A DNA stretch of 64,000 bases from Pseudofabraea citricarpa (Eukaryota > Ascomycota > Leotiomycetes > Helotiales > Dermateaceae): positions 434,001 to 498,000 of the forward strand of contig JAPWGK010000017.1 in the NCBI GenBank assembly GCA_029641185.1, read 5' to 3'. The stretch's first letter is position 1. Every line of letters begins with the position of its first letter. Shown here one piece after another: positions 24,234 to 34,474 of the stretch. The translations under genes and the position numbers were made by a program. Below the pieces are notes generated by a model. The model had not been told where the DNA came from, did no database searches, and was given only the letters and a program-made list of their open reading frames with translations.

Positions 24234-26411
24234 TTACAGAAAGCTCCTTTCTCTTCGTTTACCCTTCGTGTCTTCAGGTTGCTCCCATTCTTTCTCACCA
24301 GGTCCTATAGGAATTCCGTCTACTTCAAAGCTATCATCACGAGGTGTAAAAAGTTGTGTTCCACTGGTATTCGCCCTGGTGATCCCTGGTCTACGCTCTT
24401 CATCTGAAGTAGCACTATAAGTAATCTTCTGAACCTCCGCAAGAGTGCCCTCTTCGAGCGAAGGCGATTTGACAAGGACGAGAGGAAGTTCATCCGCAGG
24501 AGACATATCGCTTCCAATAGTGCTAAGAACACTACGCATCACTGTCTCGGTGTCTCCCTCGGCTCCATCTGGAGACGAAACTGCAGTTCTTATCTCTTCG
24601 AAATCTTCAGGCGTGCAAACTTCTGATAACAGACTTCTCCTGTTGGCACGGCGGCTTCGAGGAGTGAAAGATGCAGCAGTTTTGGCTCTTTGTGGCACGA
24701 AGTACCCTGATTCTGTTCTGGATTCACTGGTAACCTCACCTGAAGGTGCTGAACGAGTAGATGTGTGACGTTCTGGTTCTGGCCGGGCGGTCAATTTTGG
24801 ATCTCCGGTTGATAAGAATTGTAAAGAAGGAGAAGAGGCGTAGACGGCATCGGATGATTTTGAGTGAACATCCCCTATGTCTATTGCTGGAGAGATAGCA
24901 CCTGAAGCAAGCACAGAAATACCGCTATCGCTAACGGGAGTTTTGACGCTCACTGGTGTATTGTAATGAGGAGTTCCCTCAGTACTACTGCTGAGTATGT
25001 CTCCTCGCTCTCGAGCTCTCCGCCGGCGTTCTTTTCCATCGCTACCTACATTGAATGCCTCTCTCAAATCCGTAATAGGTTCTGATGTACTTGGCGTAGC
25101 ATCTGCAGACTTTGTTTCTCCAGAATTGGTTGACTGATGGCCCACCTTAATATGCCGCCGAATACCATTCCATCTTTTCACCACAAGCTCTTTCACGGGT
25201 TGAATATAAACAGGATGTGGCTCGGAACGTAAGACAGAACTCAAGCTATGCCTCGATTTCGAGGGAGGTGATGTGTGGTATCCCCGATTCGTCTCATCGG
25301 CATTCATTTCTTCCTCATCTGGAGATGGCATTTGTCTTCCACCAGGTTTTCGTCTTCGGGCTCTTCTTTCAGTAAAGTGGGCATCGGTTATGAAGTTACC
25401 AGAGCCATCTGCACTGGAACTCTGCCGAAGTCTCCTACTGTCTTCGTTACTATCATATGAGCAACTGCTTTGCGAATCATCACTCATGTGCAAAGCTCTA
25501 TGAACCCTGCGTCGGCGAGATCGTTGCCGCCACATTGTAGTCTCTGATGGTTCAATATCGGCTTCAGATGGCTCTGGATTTTGTGCAGGTCCGTCATATG
25601 CCTCATAGTTGTTTGGCCATGATTCAACAGGTGAGGTATTGCGTGGCTGATGCCCAAACGCCGGCGAATAGCGGAAATGGGTATGCATTCTCAATGAACT
25701 GATCATGCGGTAATCGAGTAGATCCGGAAACTCGGCTCTGCCAAAGGTCATATAGTTTGGTGCAGGTATACCGACATGATCTGGTGAGATGGTGAAGCAA
25801 GCACTGAGCAACTGAACTGCGATCAAGTGCGCAACGTCTCCAATTGTAGCTGGGTCGGCTAAGTAGCTATCTGATATTGCTCGGCGAGTGGTTTCATAAT
25901 CTGGCTTTGCACTGTCATTCCAGTCCTTCATCCAGATCCGTGGATTAGGTGCGTGGAACACTCTTGGATGCATCTTCCTCAGACGTAGATATTTTGATTC
26001 TGGCGACCACCAGTATGGACGACCTGTTCGACACACATATTGCCACTCGAAGATCTCTCGGTCGATTACTTTCCACGCAACATCATCTCGCCTCCGATCA
26101 ATTTTCAAGCCTGGCGGTTTCGTCTCCGTTATGGTATCCTTACTTCCCACTGAATTGTTGCTGATGGAAGATAACGATTCGCGGCTTGCTCTCTTCAGAC
26201 TTTTCGATGATTTCATGTACAGCACCTGGCTGTTTTCCGAACCGATCTCATCTGATCTTGCCGAGTTGCATGGGGTTGTCGACTTTCTCCTCGAGCGACT
26301 GTTGCGGGTAGCTCTGCGTACTTTTCGGAGCAGCTTCGCAGAAACCGAGGCTTCAGGGACCTCTGGGATCGAGTCGTGAGAATCTGCAGAGTTATGAAAA
26401 TCTGCAGACAT
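24234..26411 (-). CDS. Conserved fungal protein of unknown function
   Basis: Single-exon frame, 725 aa from ATG 26411; the frame extends nine codons further up without an ATG. Residues about 110-240 look like a globular, conserved region (RTGRPYWWSPESKYLRLRKM, then HLIAVQLLSACFTISPDHVG), with Trp-rich and Arg-rich stretches. The rest is Ser-, Glu- and Arg-rich and likely disordered, with many S/T-P sites suited to phosphorylation. I recognise no catalytic motif, membrane segment or signal peptide. It ends 189 bp from the convergent SYS1 gene. It is confidently a gene from its length and biased codon use, but no role can be given. Confidence 0.8.
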   Translation of the reverse strand: MSADFHNSADSHDSIPEVPEASVSAKLLRKVRRATRNSRSRRKSTTPCNSARSDEIGSENSQVLYMKSSKSLKRASRESLSSISNNSVGSKDTITETKPPGLKIDRRRDDVAWKVIDREIFEWQYVCRTGRPYWWSPESKYLRLRKMHPRVFHAPNPRIWMKDWNDSAKPDYETTRRAISDSYLADPATIGDVAHLIAVQLLSACFTISPDHVGIPAPNYMTFGRAEFPDLLDYRMISSLRMHTHFRYSPAFGHQPRNTSPVESWPNNYEAYDGPAQNPEPSEADIEPSETTMWRQRSRRRRVHRALHMSDDSQSSCSYDSNEDSRRLRQSSSADGSGNFITDAHFTERRARRRKPGGRQMPSPDEEEMNADETNRGYHTSPPSKSRHSLSSVLRSEPHPVYIQPVKELVVKRWNGIRRHIKVGHQSTNSGETKSADATPSTSEPITDLREAFNVGSDGKERRRRARERGDILSSSTEGTPHYNTPVSVKTPVSDSGISVLASGAISPAIDIGDVHSKSSDAVYASSPSLQFLSTGDPKLTARPEPERHTSTRSAPSGEVTSESRTESGYFVPQRAKTAASFTPRSRRANRRSLLSEVCTPEDFEEIRTAVSSPDGAEGDTETVMRSVLSTIGSDMSPADELPLVLVKSPSLEEGTLAEVQKITYSATSDEERRPGITRANTSGTQLFTPRDDSFEVDGIPIGPGEKEWEQPEDTKGKRRERSFL

Positions 26412-26438
26412 GATGAAAGGGCCTCGGCGAGGACCCAA

Positions 26439-27010
26439 AGTAATGTAAAGTTTTTGTAGGAGTGAGTAATCGCATTCTAGATGCGACTAACTGCGATAAG
26501 GATGCTGGGCCTTAGGTAGGAGAGGACGATATCCTCCCGGTTTTGAGAGAATTGGAATCCTAAAGGGTTGGGGAAGGTGATAATGCTTGTTTGAAGCAGC
26601 AATGAAGCTTATGAAATCCGCACCTTCCAAAATATATCTTGACGTTCGGAAGATAGCTAGCTTTCAACTATTAATTTTTTTACTTGCCAGTGTATTTCAA
26701 AGCATGATGTACTTCATTATCAATATAGACTATTTATTTAAGAAATGCACGAGTTGGTGGTCGAGGATAAGGCCAAAGGGAAGTTTATAGGTTTCTTAGC
26801 CAGCACTCAAATAATCCAAAGATTTTGAATCAAAACAATTGAAATTGGGGAAATAATCTGATACAAATTGTTTTCATTCTTAAGCTCTCCAATTGATTAC
26901 ATAGGTTGTTTTTAGAGGAGCTGTGAGACTCAACACCAAGTCAATGACTCTCTCGGGCCGATGCACCTCCGCAATTTCAGCCTTGGTGACGACGACCCTT
27001 TACACTCCAA
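26439..27010. promoter_or_regulatory. Divergent promoter region between the unknown protein and the GH18 gene
   Basis: A/T-rich 572-bp spacer without a recognisable gene. The short open frame 26587-26790 shows no family resemblance. Confidence 0.4.
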
Positions 27011-28098
27011 ATGCCTCCCATACCAGCTTCCGCCACTCCCAGACTCATCATCTACTACCAGACGCTTCATAGTCCAGATGGCCAGCCTGTATCAATCTTA
27101 CCGCTCATCACGCAGCCAAACATTGCGGTGACACATGTCAATCTCGCGGCGATCCATCTCAATGATCCCCCAGGAAACATAACGTAAGATGACAAACCTC
27201 CCACCAATGCTCACAAGCTGATCATGGTCATAGGTTGAACGACCATGTACCTTCCCATCCGCGATATTTCACACTGTGGGCAGAGCTTAGGGTGCTCCAA
27301 GCCTCTGGTGTCAAGGTGTTAGGAATGCTCGGAGGAGCTGCGAAAGGATCCTTTACTCGACTTGACCTCGACGATGCTACTTTCGAGGCATACTATGGGC
27401 CCTTGCGCGACTTGATTAGGGAGAAAGCTCTAGATGGCTTGGATTTAGACGTGGAAGAGCCCATGACCTTAGCTGGTGTAATACGACTGATTGATCGGCT
27501 GAAGGCGGACTTCGGGGAAGGGTTCTTGATTACGCTTGCACCAGTCGCTGCAGCCTTGATATCAGACAAGCCAGAGCATAACTTAAGTGGGTTCAACTAC
27601 GAGGCTCTGGAAGTCATGCGGGGTAGGAATATAGCCTGGTACAACTGTCAATTCTATTGCGGCTGGGGAGATGTCAGTACCACACGCGGATATGATTTCA
27701 TGGTTGCAAGAGGTTGGCCACCGGAGAAGCTCGTCGTTGGAATGGTCACAAATCCTGGAAATGGAAGTGGCTGGGTCCCCTTTGAGCTTTTGCAGGAAGT
27801 CTTGCTTAGTCTGAAGACTAGATACCCCTTGTTCGGTGGAGTGATGGGTTGGGAGTATTTCAATTCATTGCCTGGCGATACCCAAGAACCATGGAAATGG
27901 GCTGAGTTCATGACAAGATGTGTTCGCACTGGTCCTCTAGCCATTGCGCCGCCTTCTGTGCCAGTGAATATACCGGCTCCCATAGAAGTTAAGCAGAAGC
28001 CACTCTTCATAGTTGTGGACGAAGATGCTAAGACCGGTGGAGAAGCTCCCATACCGGGCGAGTTTGAATATTACACAGATGGCAGCATAGATGAATAG
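27011..28098 (+). CDS. GH18 family glycoside hydrolase (chitinase / ENGase-like)
   Basis: Spliced as join(27011..27183,27234..28098), 345 aa. The GH18 catalytic signature DGxDxDxE is present as LDGLDLDVEEP, with the last acidic residue the presumed acid/base. The strand-3 motif VKVLGMLGGAAKGSF and the C-terminal VMGWEYFNSLPGD, carrying the conserved Trp, support a TIM barrel. The single 50-nt intron joins PPGNIT to LNDHVPSH. No signal peptide is evident (start MPPIPASATPRLIIYYQ), so it is probably intracellular, which fits endo-beta-N-acetylglucosaminidase-like or recycling roles rather than wall chitinases. Substrate is not determined. An LTR element begins 50 bp after the stop codon. Confidence 0.87.
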
Positions 28099-28147
28099 AA
28101 TTAGATGAATAGAATATTTTATTCAGCCTAGCTTCTGCTTCTGATAT

Positions 28148-28333
28148 AGTCAATACACCCGTACTGCCCGTGTAGTAGAGTGATCGAGGGGTGACTACCT
28201 GTAGCCCATATAGAATATTAGTGGGATTCACTACATAATACGCCTTAAGCTAGTAGTTACTATCGATTATAAGGATTTGAGAGTTTATATAGGAGCGGTT
28301 ATTCACCTATATCAGTCACCTGATATATCAATA
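28148..28333 (-). repeat. LTR copy 1 (3' LTR on the minus strand)
   Basis: 186 bp. It shares with the 42.1 kb copy the terminal block TGATATATCAGGTGACT (read on the minus strand) and the other end, GTACGGGTGTATTGAC. Confidence 0.78.
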
Positions 28334-29136
28334 CTAGCAACTTAAGTTAGGTAAAAAAACTACTACATGAATCCACCAATCTAATCCTTCCTATATTCCT
28401 GTATTCGTTAATTCCTTGATTCCTTGATTGATCAATTAAATCACTCTTGTTTTGGTATTCCTCCAACTTTCTCTAACCAGTCAATCCTCTTATTATTCAA
28501 CCAATCCTGTACCTTGATTCCTGTTCCTGTTCCTGTTCCTTATATCCCTCTGGTAGCTCTTGAGTAAGAGGTTGTTCCTGATTCGTACTCTGGTTCTCTG
28601 TAGCGGGAGAGGGAGGTTGCTCTGAATTAGGAGGCTCTGAATTGGGAGGATCTGAAAGAAGTTATTCCTGGTTGAAAGGCTCTGGTTCCTTCTGTAGTTT
28701 CTTTGCTTCTACTCTTCCTGCTATAGTATTCGCTACGTTGGAGGAAAAGAGAGGTTCCTGGAGAGGGAGAGGTTCGTGCTAATTGGTTCCTTGACTGGCT
28801 CAGCTAAGAGGTCCAGGCTTCGGTTCGTAAGAGGGCGATTCGCGCGAGAGGAGGTAAATGGGGCACTTTCCTACTAATGTAGTTGGTAATAGGATCTACT
28901 ACGTTCCTGCTTAAGGCAGTTACGTAGCATCTTTCGAGTCGAGTATTAAGGCTATACAATAGTATCAAATCGCATAAGAGATCGGGAAGTATACTAAGTA
29001 GCCTTTAAGTAGACGGCGCAGTAAGTTCTAGTATAGTCTACTAATATAGTTCTATGCCTTATTTATAACGTATTATCGAATAGAATAAGAGGTTAGATAT
29101 TATATTTTGCTAATATAAGGTCAATAAACTGATTAG

Positions 29137-29341
29137 TATCGATATACCTGTATTACCCGTATAATAGAATAATCGAGGTATAATCACCTATAACCTTATA
29201 TAGAATATTAGTAGGATTCACTAAATAATACGCGTTAAGCTAGTGGGTAATATCGATAATCCTATAGAGGAGGATTGTAAGGATCCGAGAGGTCATATAG
29301 GAGTAGTTATTCACCTATATTAGTCACCTGATATATCAATG
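29137..29341 (-). repeat. LTR copy 2 (5' LTR on the minus strand)
   Basis: 205 bp, more A/T-shifted than copy 1. Several differences from the 42.1 kb copy are C-to-T or G-to-A, suggesting mild RIP. Confidence 0.78.
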
Positions 29342-29346
29342 GATAT

Positions 29347-29684
29347 GGAATTATATGTCTGAAAGTATAGTTTTAAAAATAATTAAGCACTTGAATACAT
29401 TTTAAACTCATAGTCCACAAGTTAATATAGTGACGCCTTGGACTATTGATATTTAGATGCTATCTGGGGTGGCCCAACAATAAGAAAGTATAAATGATTC
29501 AGATTTAAAGTGTAGGACTATCCCAAAAGTTCATGATATTCTGGATTGACGGAAGACGTGGAATCGCTGGCAAGCTTTCTTCGTCTTCAGATAAATCCTC
29601 ATCCCCAGCCACTTTTGCTCTATTCTCACTACCAACGAAATTAGTTTTACGGAGCATTGAACAAAGCTATTTGGATAGGAACGC
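29347..29684. other. Short intergenic stretch after the LTR element
   Basis: Nothing recognised apart from the 3' flank of the NACHT gene. The open frame 29533-29778 overlaps the last exon of that gene in antisense and is treated as chance. Confidence 0.5.
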
Positions 29685-32600
29685 TTACTGCCTCGCTAGA
29701 TGCCGATTTAGAAGATCTTCTCTATGGAAGGCTTTGCCACAACCTGAGATATTGCAAAAGAATGTTGGCTCCGTATGAGTAACTTGATGACGTCTAATGA
29801 TTTATTAATATTAGATATTCGGTGGTAGCGCGTCTGACACATACCTAAGCCCTTCAGCTCTTGTAAATATCTAAACGCAGAAAATTAGCCCTAGCTACTT
29901 TTACTAACAATAAGTAACAAAGAACGTACCTTTGGGCACGCATTACATTGGTGTACCCGCAGCCCCTTTTTTGCTCTACTGACTCGCTTTTTCCTGGGTT
30001 CGGCTTGTATTGGACGAGGAGGTTCAACTGGGGGAGGGGTAGGCTGACGAGGTGGAGTTATAGGTCTTGGTGGAGGAGGTAGTTGAGCTGGTGGAGGAAC
30101 AAAAACTGGCGGGGGTGGTGCTTTGATCGATTCGAAAGATGGTGGTTCTACTTCCTCAGGCTTGGGATGATACTTACGGTTGTGCTTGAGAAGCCCTGTC
30201 CGACTATTAAAACCTCTCTCAAAGAAATCGCAAGATGGATCAGCGCATCTCAATGGCTTTATGTGTCCCTTCTCATGTTCATCACGATCTGGCATGGTTT
30301 TGAAACCGTCAGAAAATCGTGGACAGTTGCGATACCGACATATGAAAGCTGCGTCCAGGTAGATAGCCCGGAACTGATCAATCATTTCTGGTGTGCTTCC
30401 CGCAGGGAGATCATCGACGTTGCAATTCATGAAAAATTGAACAATTTCTTGGTAGCGCTGACTGATATCGCTCAAATATGTGGGATCATGTTTCAGCTCA
30501 AGAGTTTTTAAATCTGTAATTATATCAGCTGGTAAAATTTCTGTGAAGATCATTTAAGGGCTACCTTTTGCTTCTTGATGAGCATATTTCTCCTGAGCTA
30601 GGAAAGCTCGAAGTGTTAGAAGATCTTGGCCCATACCATACGCGTGTTCGTTGTCCTTCAATGCCATGATTTCATTTTCGATGTTGTCCTTTGTTGTAGT
30701 GTCGTCAAGTTTTAATCTCGTGGTCGCTATACCTGGGTCTTCTTTCCAAGCCTCAAGAAGATCTTCAACAGCCTCTTCCATGTTTGCTTCATTTTCAACT
30801 CGCTCTCCACTTTTAGCATACTGTAGCAAATGCTGAAACCAAAACTCGTTGGCATAATGATGAAGGCCGTGTAAACCTTTCAAGACACGTAATTTTAAAT
30901 ATGTTTCAGTGACCTCGACGTCGTAAAAGCAGAGACTAGAGTTTAAATAAAGGATACATGCGAAGGCTATATCATGATGTGCCTTGTAGTATTTTAAGAA
31001 TGGCCCACTTGCTTTGTGTAAAATGTACCTGTAGCAATAATCAGTGGGATTTAATAGGATGAAGGATTTTACTACTGACTCTTTGGCAGAGTAATGCACA
31101 AACTCCACACTATTGTTTGGACCATCTTGTATTAACGGCTTACATAGATCGAGTATCCTTGCACTTAATTTTGACTCTTCATCAAGAACAGCGCCTGGGG
31201 TGTCAAACACGATACCATCTTGAACTTCGTGCAGCTTGAGAATACGAAATGAGCATGCAATCCATTCTAGAATTCGAATTGCTTTCTGAGAATTATGCTC
31301 GCCTAACTCATTCAAAACACGCCCCAAAATTCGGCCGTATCTAGATAGAAAGTTAGCAGTAGTTATCGTATTAAGCTAGCAAACTACTCACGCTTGATCC
31401 AAACCTTCAGGGAGCTCGTCAACTGCTTGCTGTAGCTCTCTTCTACTGTGGCAGTTTTCGATGTTGGCGATAATTAGTCGCACCCAAAGAAACATCCCTT
31501 CTTCCTGTTAGCACATTTCAAAATGAGCAATTCTGGATATCGACCTACCGTTAGCTTTGCTTACTACCTGTCGTTCAATTTTTGCGACAAATTCAGTGTC
31601 AAATTCGTCGTGAATAAAAGCTAGTCGATCATGAACATAAGCAGCGATGTCGGAACTAACAGCAGTTGCTTCGGTTTTGAGCGATATCAACGGTCGTCCC
31701 TTCATTGCACGCTCTATCAATGTAACTTCTCTGCTGGAAAACAAGATTCTAAACTGCCCTTGAGATGCTTTTGAGAACGATGCCAGCTCATTAATTATCT
31801 TACGTTGATCACCGTCTGGGAACTCATCCAAGCCATCAATGCACATTCGTACTGTTGTGATAGTTTTGAGCAAGTCAGGCAGCAAATTTCGAAGATGTGC
31901 AATCGAGGGTGCAAGACCTGTGTTCGCGTACTTGTCAAAGATGTGAGGTGCCAAGTCCTTGTTTGCCCTTAACAGCTGTGCTGTAAGACTTCTTAAAATT
32001 TCACTCAAGAGATTCTTGCCGCTTGTATAACTGTTACAAATATAGAATGGGGCAGATATTCGAGCATCTTCTTTGAGAGAATTGATGACATATGAGCAAA
32101 GCACCGTTTTACCTGCTTTGGTGAGTATATATTGAGAAATAATTCATGATTCTCACCTGCTCCAGGAATACCATTAAGCCATATAATGGGCTCAGCATGT
32201 GCATCATCTCGCCATGAGAGAAAAGTCTGATTCTGTAGAACCCATTCGCATGTGCCATCCTGGCGTGTTGTTAGAAGACCGTCCAGAACATCTAATTGAC
32301 CTTCATCCGCTATTTTAAGCCATGCAATAGAATCATGCAAATGTGTATACTCTTTTTTTCTTTCCCGTTCTTCCAACTGCTCTCTCGCTATATCTCTTGA
32401 CTTTTTTGCGTCAATAAGATCAGTCAGAACGACTTCTCGCATGAGCAAATCTCTATGGCAAGAAATGTTCTTGATAATTGCATTCAGACGTCCACCTTCA
32501 AAAGATTTCCATAAAGAGTCGAAAAAGATATACCATGCTGGATGAAATTAGCATTTGATGGAGACAATTTGAACATTCTATATTAGGATATAATAATAGT

Positions 32601-33214
32601 TCACTTACATCGTCTACGCAGAAATTTATAAGCCCTTTGATGAAATTCCAAGATATCTTCATATATGTGGGCCAAAATTTCTCGGACATGCGGGTTATCT
32701 CTAAATGCAGCTCCAATTCGACTGAAATCGGGCATTACTATAGCTATTTGATTGTATGCATTAAGAAGTGTATCAATGACGTTGCCAAATTCACTAGCAA
32801 TCTAATCATAATTAACTTGGTACCTTCAGGCACAGATTTGGAATTACCTGGAGCATCAATTTAATCGGTGCCTGGTACATCAAACGTTAGCATTTTCCAA
32901 ACCTCAGCACCAAAAAGAAATACTAATACCCATATCCATGGCAGATAGTCTGTACCGTTGCACAGCACATCAATGACCTTGGAGTATTTTTCCAAAGCTG
33001 TAAAAAACGGCTTTATGCGAGCCATATTACGCATCGACTTTCGTTGGCGTTGTCTCTCCTCGATCGCAATTGCAGCTTGCTCAACATCTTGTAAGGTAGT
33101 TGACTGGAAAAGCTCTGCGTCATTGTTGGAAACAGATTGCTTGAGTTGACGGAAAGCCTTGTCGAAAATTGTCATAGCCTGATCGAAATTGCCATTATGC
33201 ACCGGTGCTGCCAT
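29685..33214 (-). CDS. NACHT (STAND/NLR-like) protein with C-terminal C2H2 zinc fingers
   Basis: Spliced as complement(join(29685..29793,29845..29870,29930..30513,30565..31340,31392..31497,31549..32112,32157..32537,32609..32801,32848..32871,32930..33214)), 1015 aa. The N-terminal region (to about 200) is the helical domain common in fungal NACHT proteins, with LPWIWAPIKLMLQIAS restored across a 24-nt exon. Walker A is GIPGAGKTVL near 290, split by an intron; Walker B is MCIDGLDEFPDGD; the sensor is RILFSSREV. A winged-helix/helical region follows, then a Pro-rich linker. C2H2-type fingers come in two groups: CRYRNC..H..H and CADPSC..H..H before the linker, then CNACPKIFTRAEGLRRHQVTH and CNISGCGKAFHREDLLNRH at the end. 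The last finger stops before its final His. Such STAND ATPases act as ligand-triggered switches in non-self recognition and cell death; its ligand and output are unknown. It is divergent to the SNF2 gene. Confidence 0.85.
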
Positions 33215-34474
33215 GCTCGGCTAACATATGATATGTTATAAGCAAACCCAAGAATGCTGGAGTTGATTAGCTTCTTGGGTCCAGTGTTCAAATATGGCGG
33301 CTGAAGTATCATACAGGACTCCCTTAGTCGTGGATAATCTAGCTAAGAAGAGGCTGAAAGACTTGTCAGATTGTACAGTAGTGTGCCTTGGGCTAGACCT
33401 CGGTCCGCTGCATAGCCCACAATGCGACAATGGCCTATCACTGCAAATTGTGTACCCCTGCAATACATGGCGCCTTGAGGGTGGAGGCTAAGAGTGGCGA
33501 TCTGCTCGTATTCATGGGAGTCGAAATTACAGAGCATACATAGGACAACGATTCATAACCCTGTGCGCTTATTGGTTAGGTGCCTGGCTTTTTATGCGGC
33601 AAGATAACAATCTTTGTGTGCCAGACCAAGATGGGGAATCAGCTTTTTTCTATTGTACAATACGGTAACCTTTGTCTATAAGGTCCCAGAATGAATCTAG
33701 AACATCTTTTCTGCTTGACTTGCTCGGAAGGGAGGTGTTATGTTCGTCAAGTAGATTGAAGTTAGGTTAGACGACTTTTCTTAGTTTATTTCTGGTGTAC
33801 AAGGCTGTGATAATGAGCGAACCAGCCTCAATATTCGGTGTCCAAGGTGGGAAGTGGGTGGCACATGTATTATGGCTTAGCGAGGTTGTCACCCGAACAG
33901 CTGCATATACGCTGCCAACGCATCACACTACGGTTAGACGATTAAAATACGTGTGTCCAAACTGGAGAAAATATTGAGACGCCTGGCTTCGCCTAAAATC
34001 CTCATACTGCGTGTCGTTGACCGGTACGAAAGGCTCAAGAGTTATGTGTTCATCTTCGAGGCACATGTGAAAGAGCCTATTGTTGGTTTGAAGGCCAAGA
34101 AAGACAACTTATTTGGAAGTTGGAATAACCCCGCCTTTATTGTCTGAGAACAAATGGAGCGAAAACCATCCTCATGATAAACTAAAAAGAAATTGTCATG
34201 TGCATCCTGCACTGGGAAGAACCCGCAGGAGTGGCTGAGCATTACTGTGATCGTTGAGTGGCAGTGCTTTAGTAACACAAATGATAAGGCTGACGATAGA
34301 CAAGAGGCGGCCTCATGAGCCTCAAAAACTTTTCTAAACTCCTGCAGCCCGCGTGTCGCGCAAAATATTGAGATTTTAAATTGTGCAATGAGGCCGGTCA
34401 CTGGAAGAGCTATCCTTTTTAAACCAGAACGTGTGTACTAAGCGCTTTCCTGCTCAAAGTATTTCGGCCTCGTG
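33215..34474. promoter_or_regulatory. Divergent intergenic region between the NACHT and SNF2 genes
   Basis: 1260 bp without a gene. It contains one reverse-oriented copy of the decamer found in the 43-46 kb array (33480-33489). Short open frames (33795-33977, 33953-34147, 34042-34401) have no family features. Confidence 0.45.

Larger units (their letters stand above)
28148..29341 (-). mobile_element. Small degenerate LTR retroelement with both LTRs
   Basis: Two related direct repeats, 28148-28333 and 29137-29341, flank 803 bp. The 5-mer GATAT lies directly outside both ends (28143-28147 and 29342-29346), as a 5-bp target duplication would. The LTRs match the solo LTR at 42129-42322 in opposite orientation. 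On the minus strand the interior (about 28720 down to 28520) reads as a charged, Pro/Gln/Glu-rich sequence (NVANTIAGRVEAKKLQ, DPPNSEPPNSEQPPSP) with one stop. It resembles the hinge between integrase and reverse transcriptase in Copia-type polyproteins, but this is only a resemblance. No reverse transcriptase or protease is present, so it is a deleted or non-autonomous copy. Confidence 0.75.

Noticed and set aside
24234..26438. Nine-codon upstream extension of the unknown protein
   Set aside because: The first codon is TTG, not ATG; the first ATG is at 26411.
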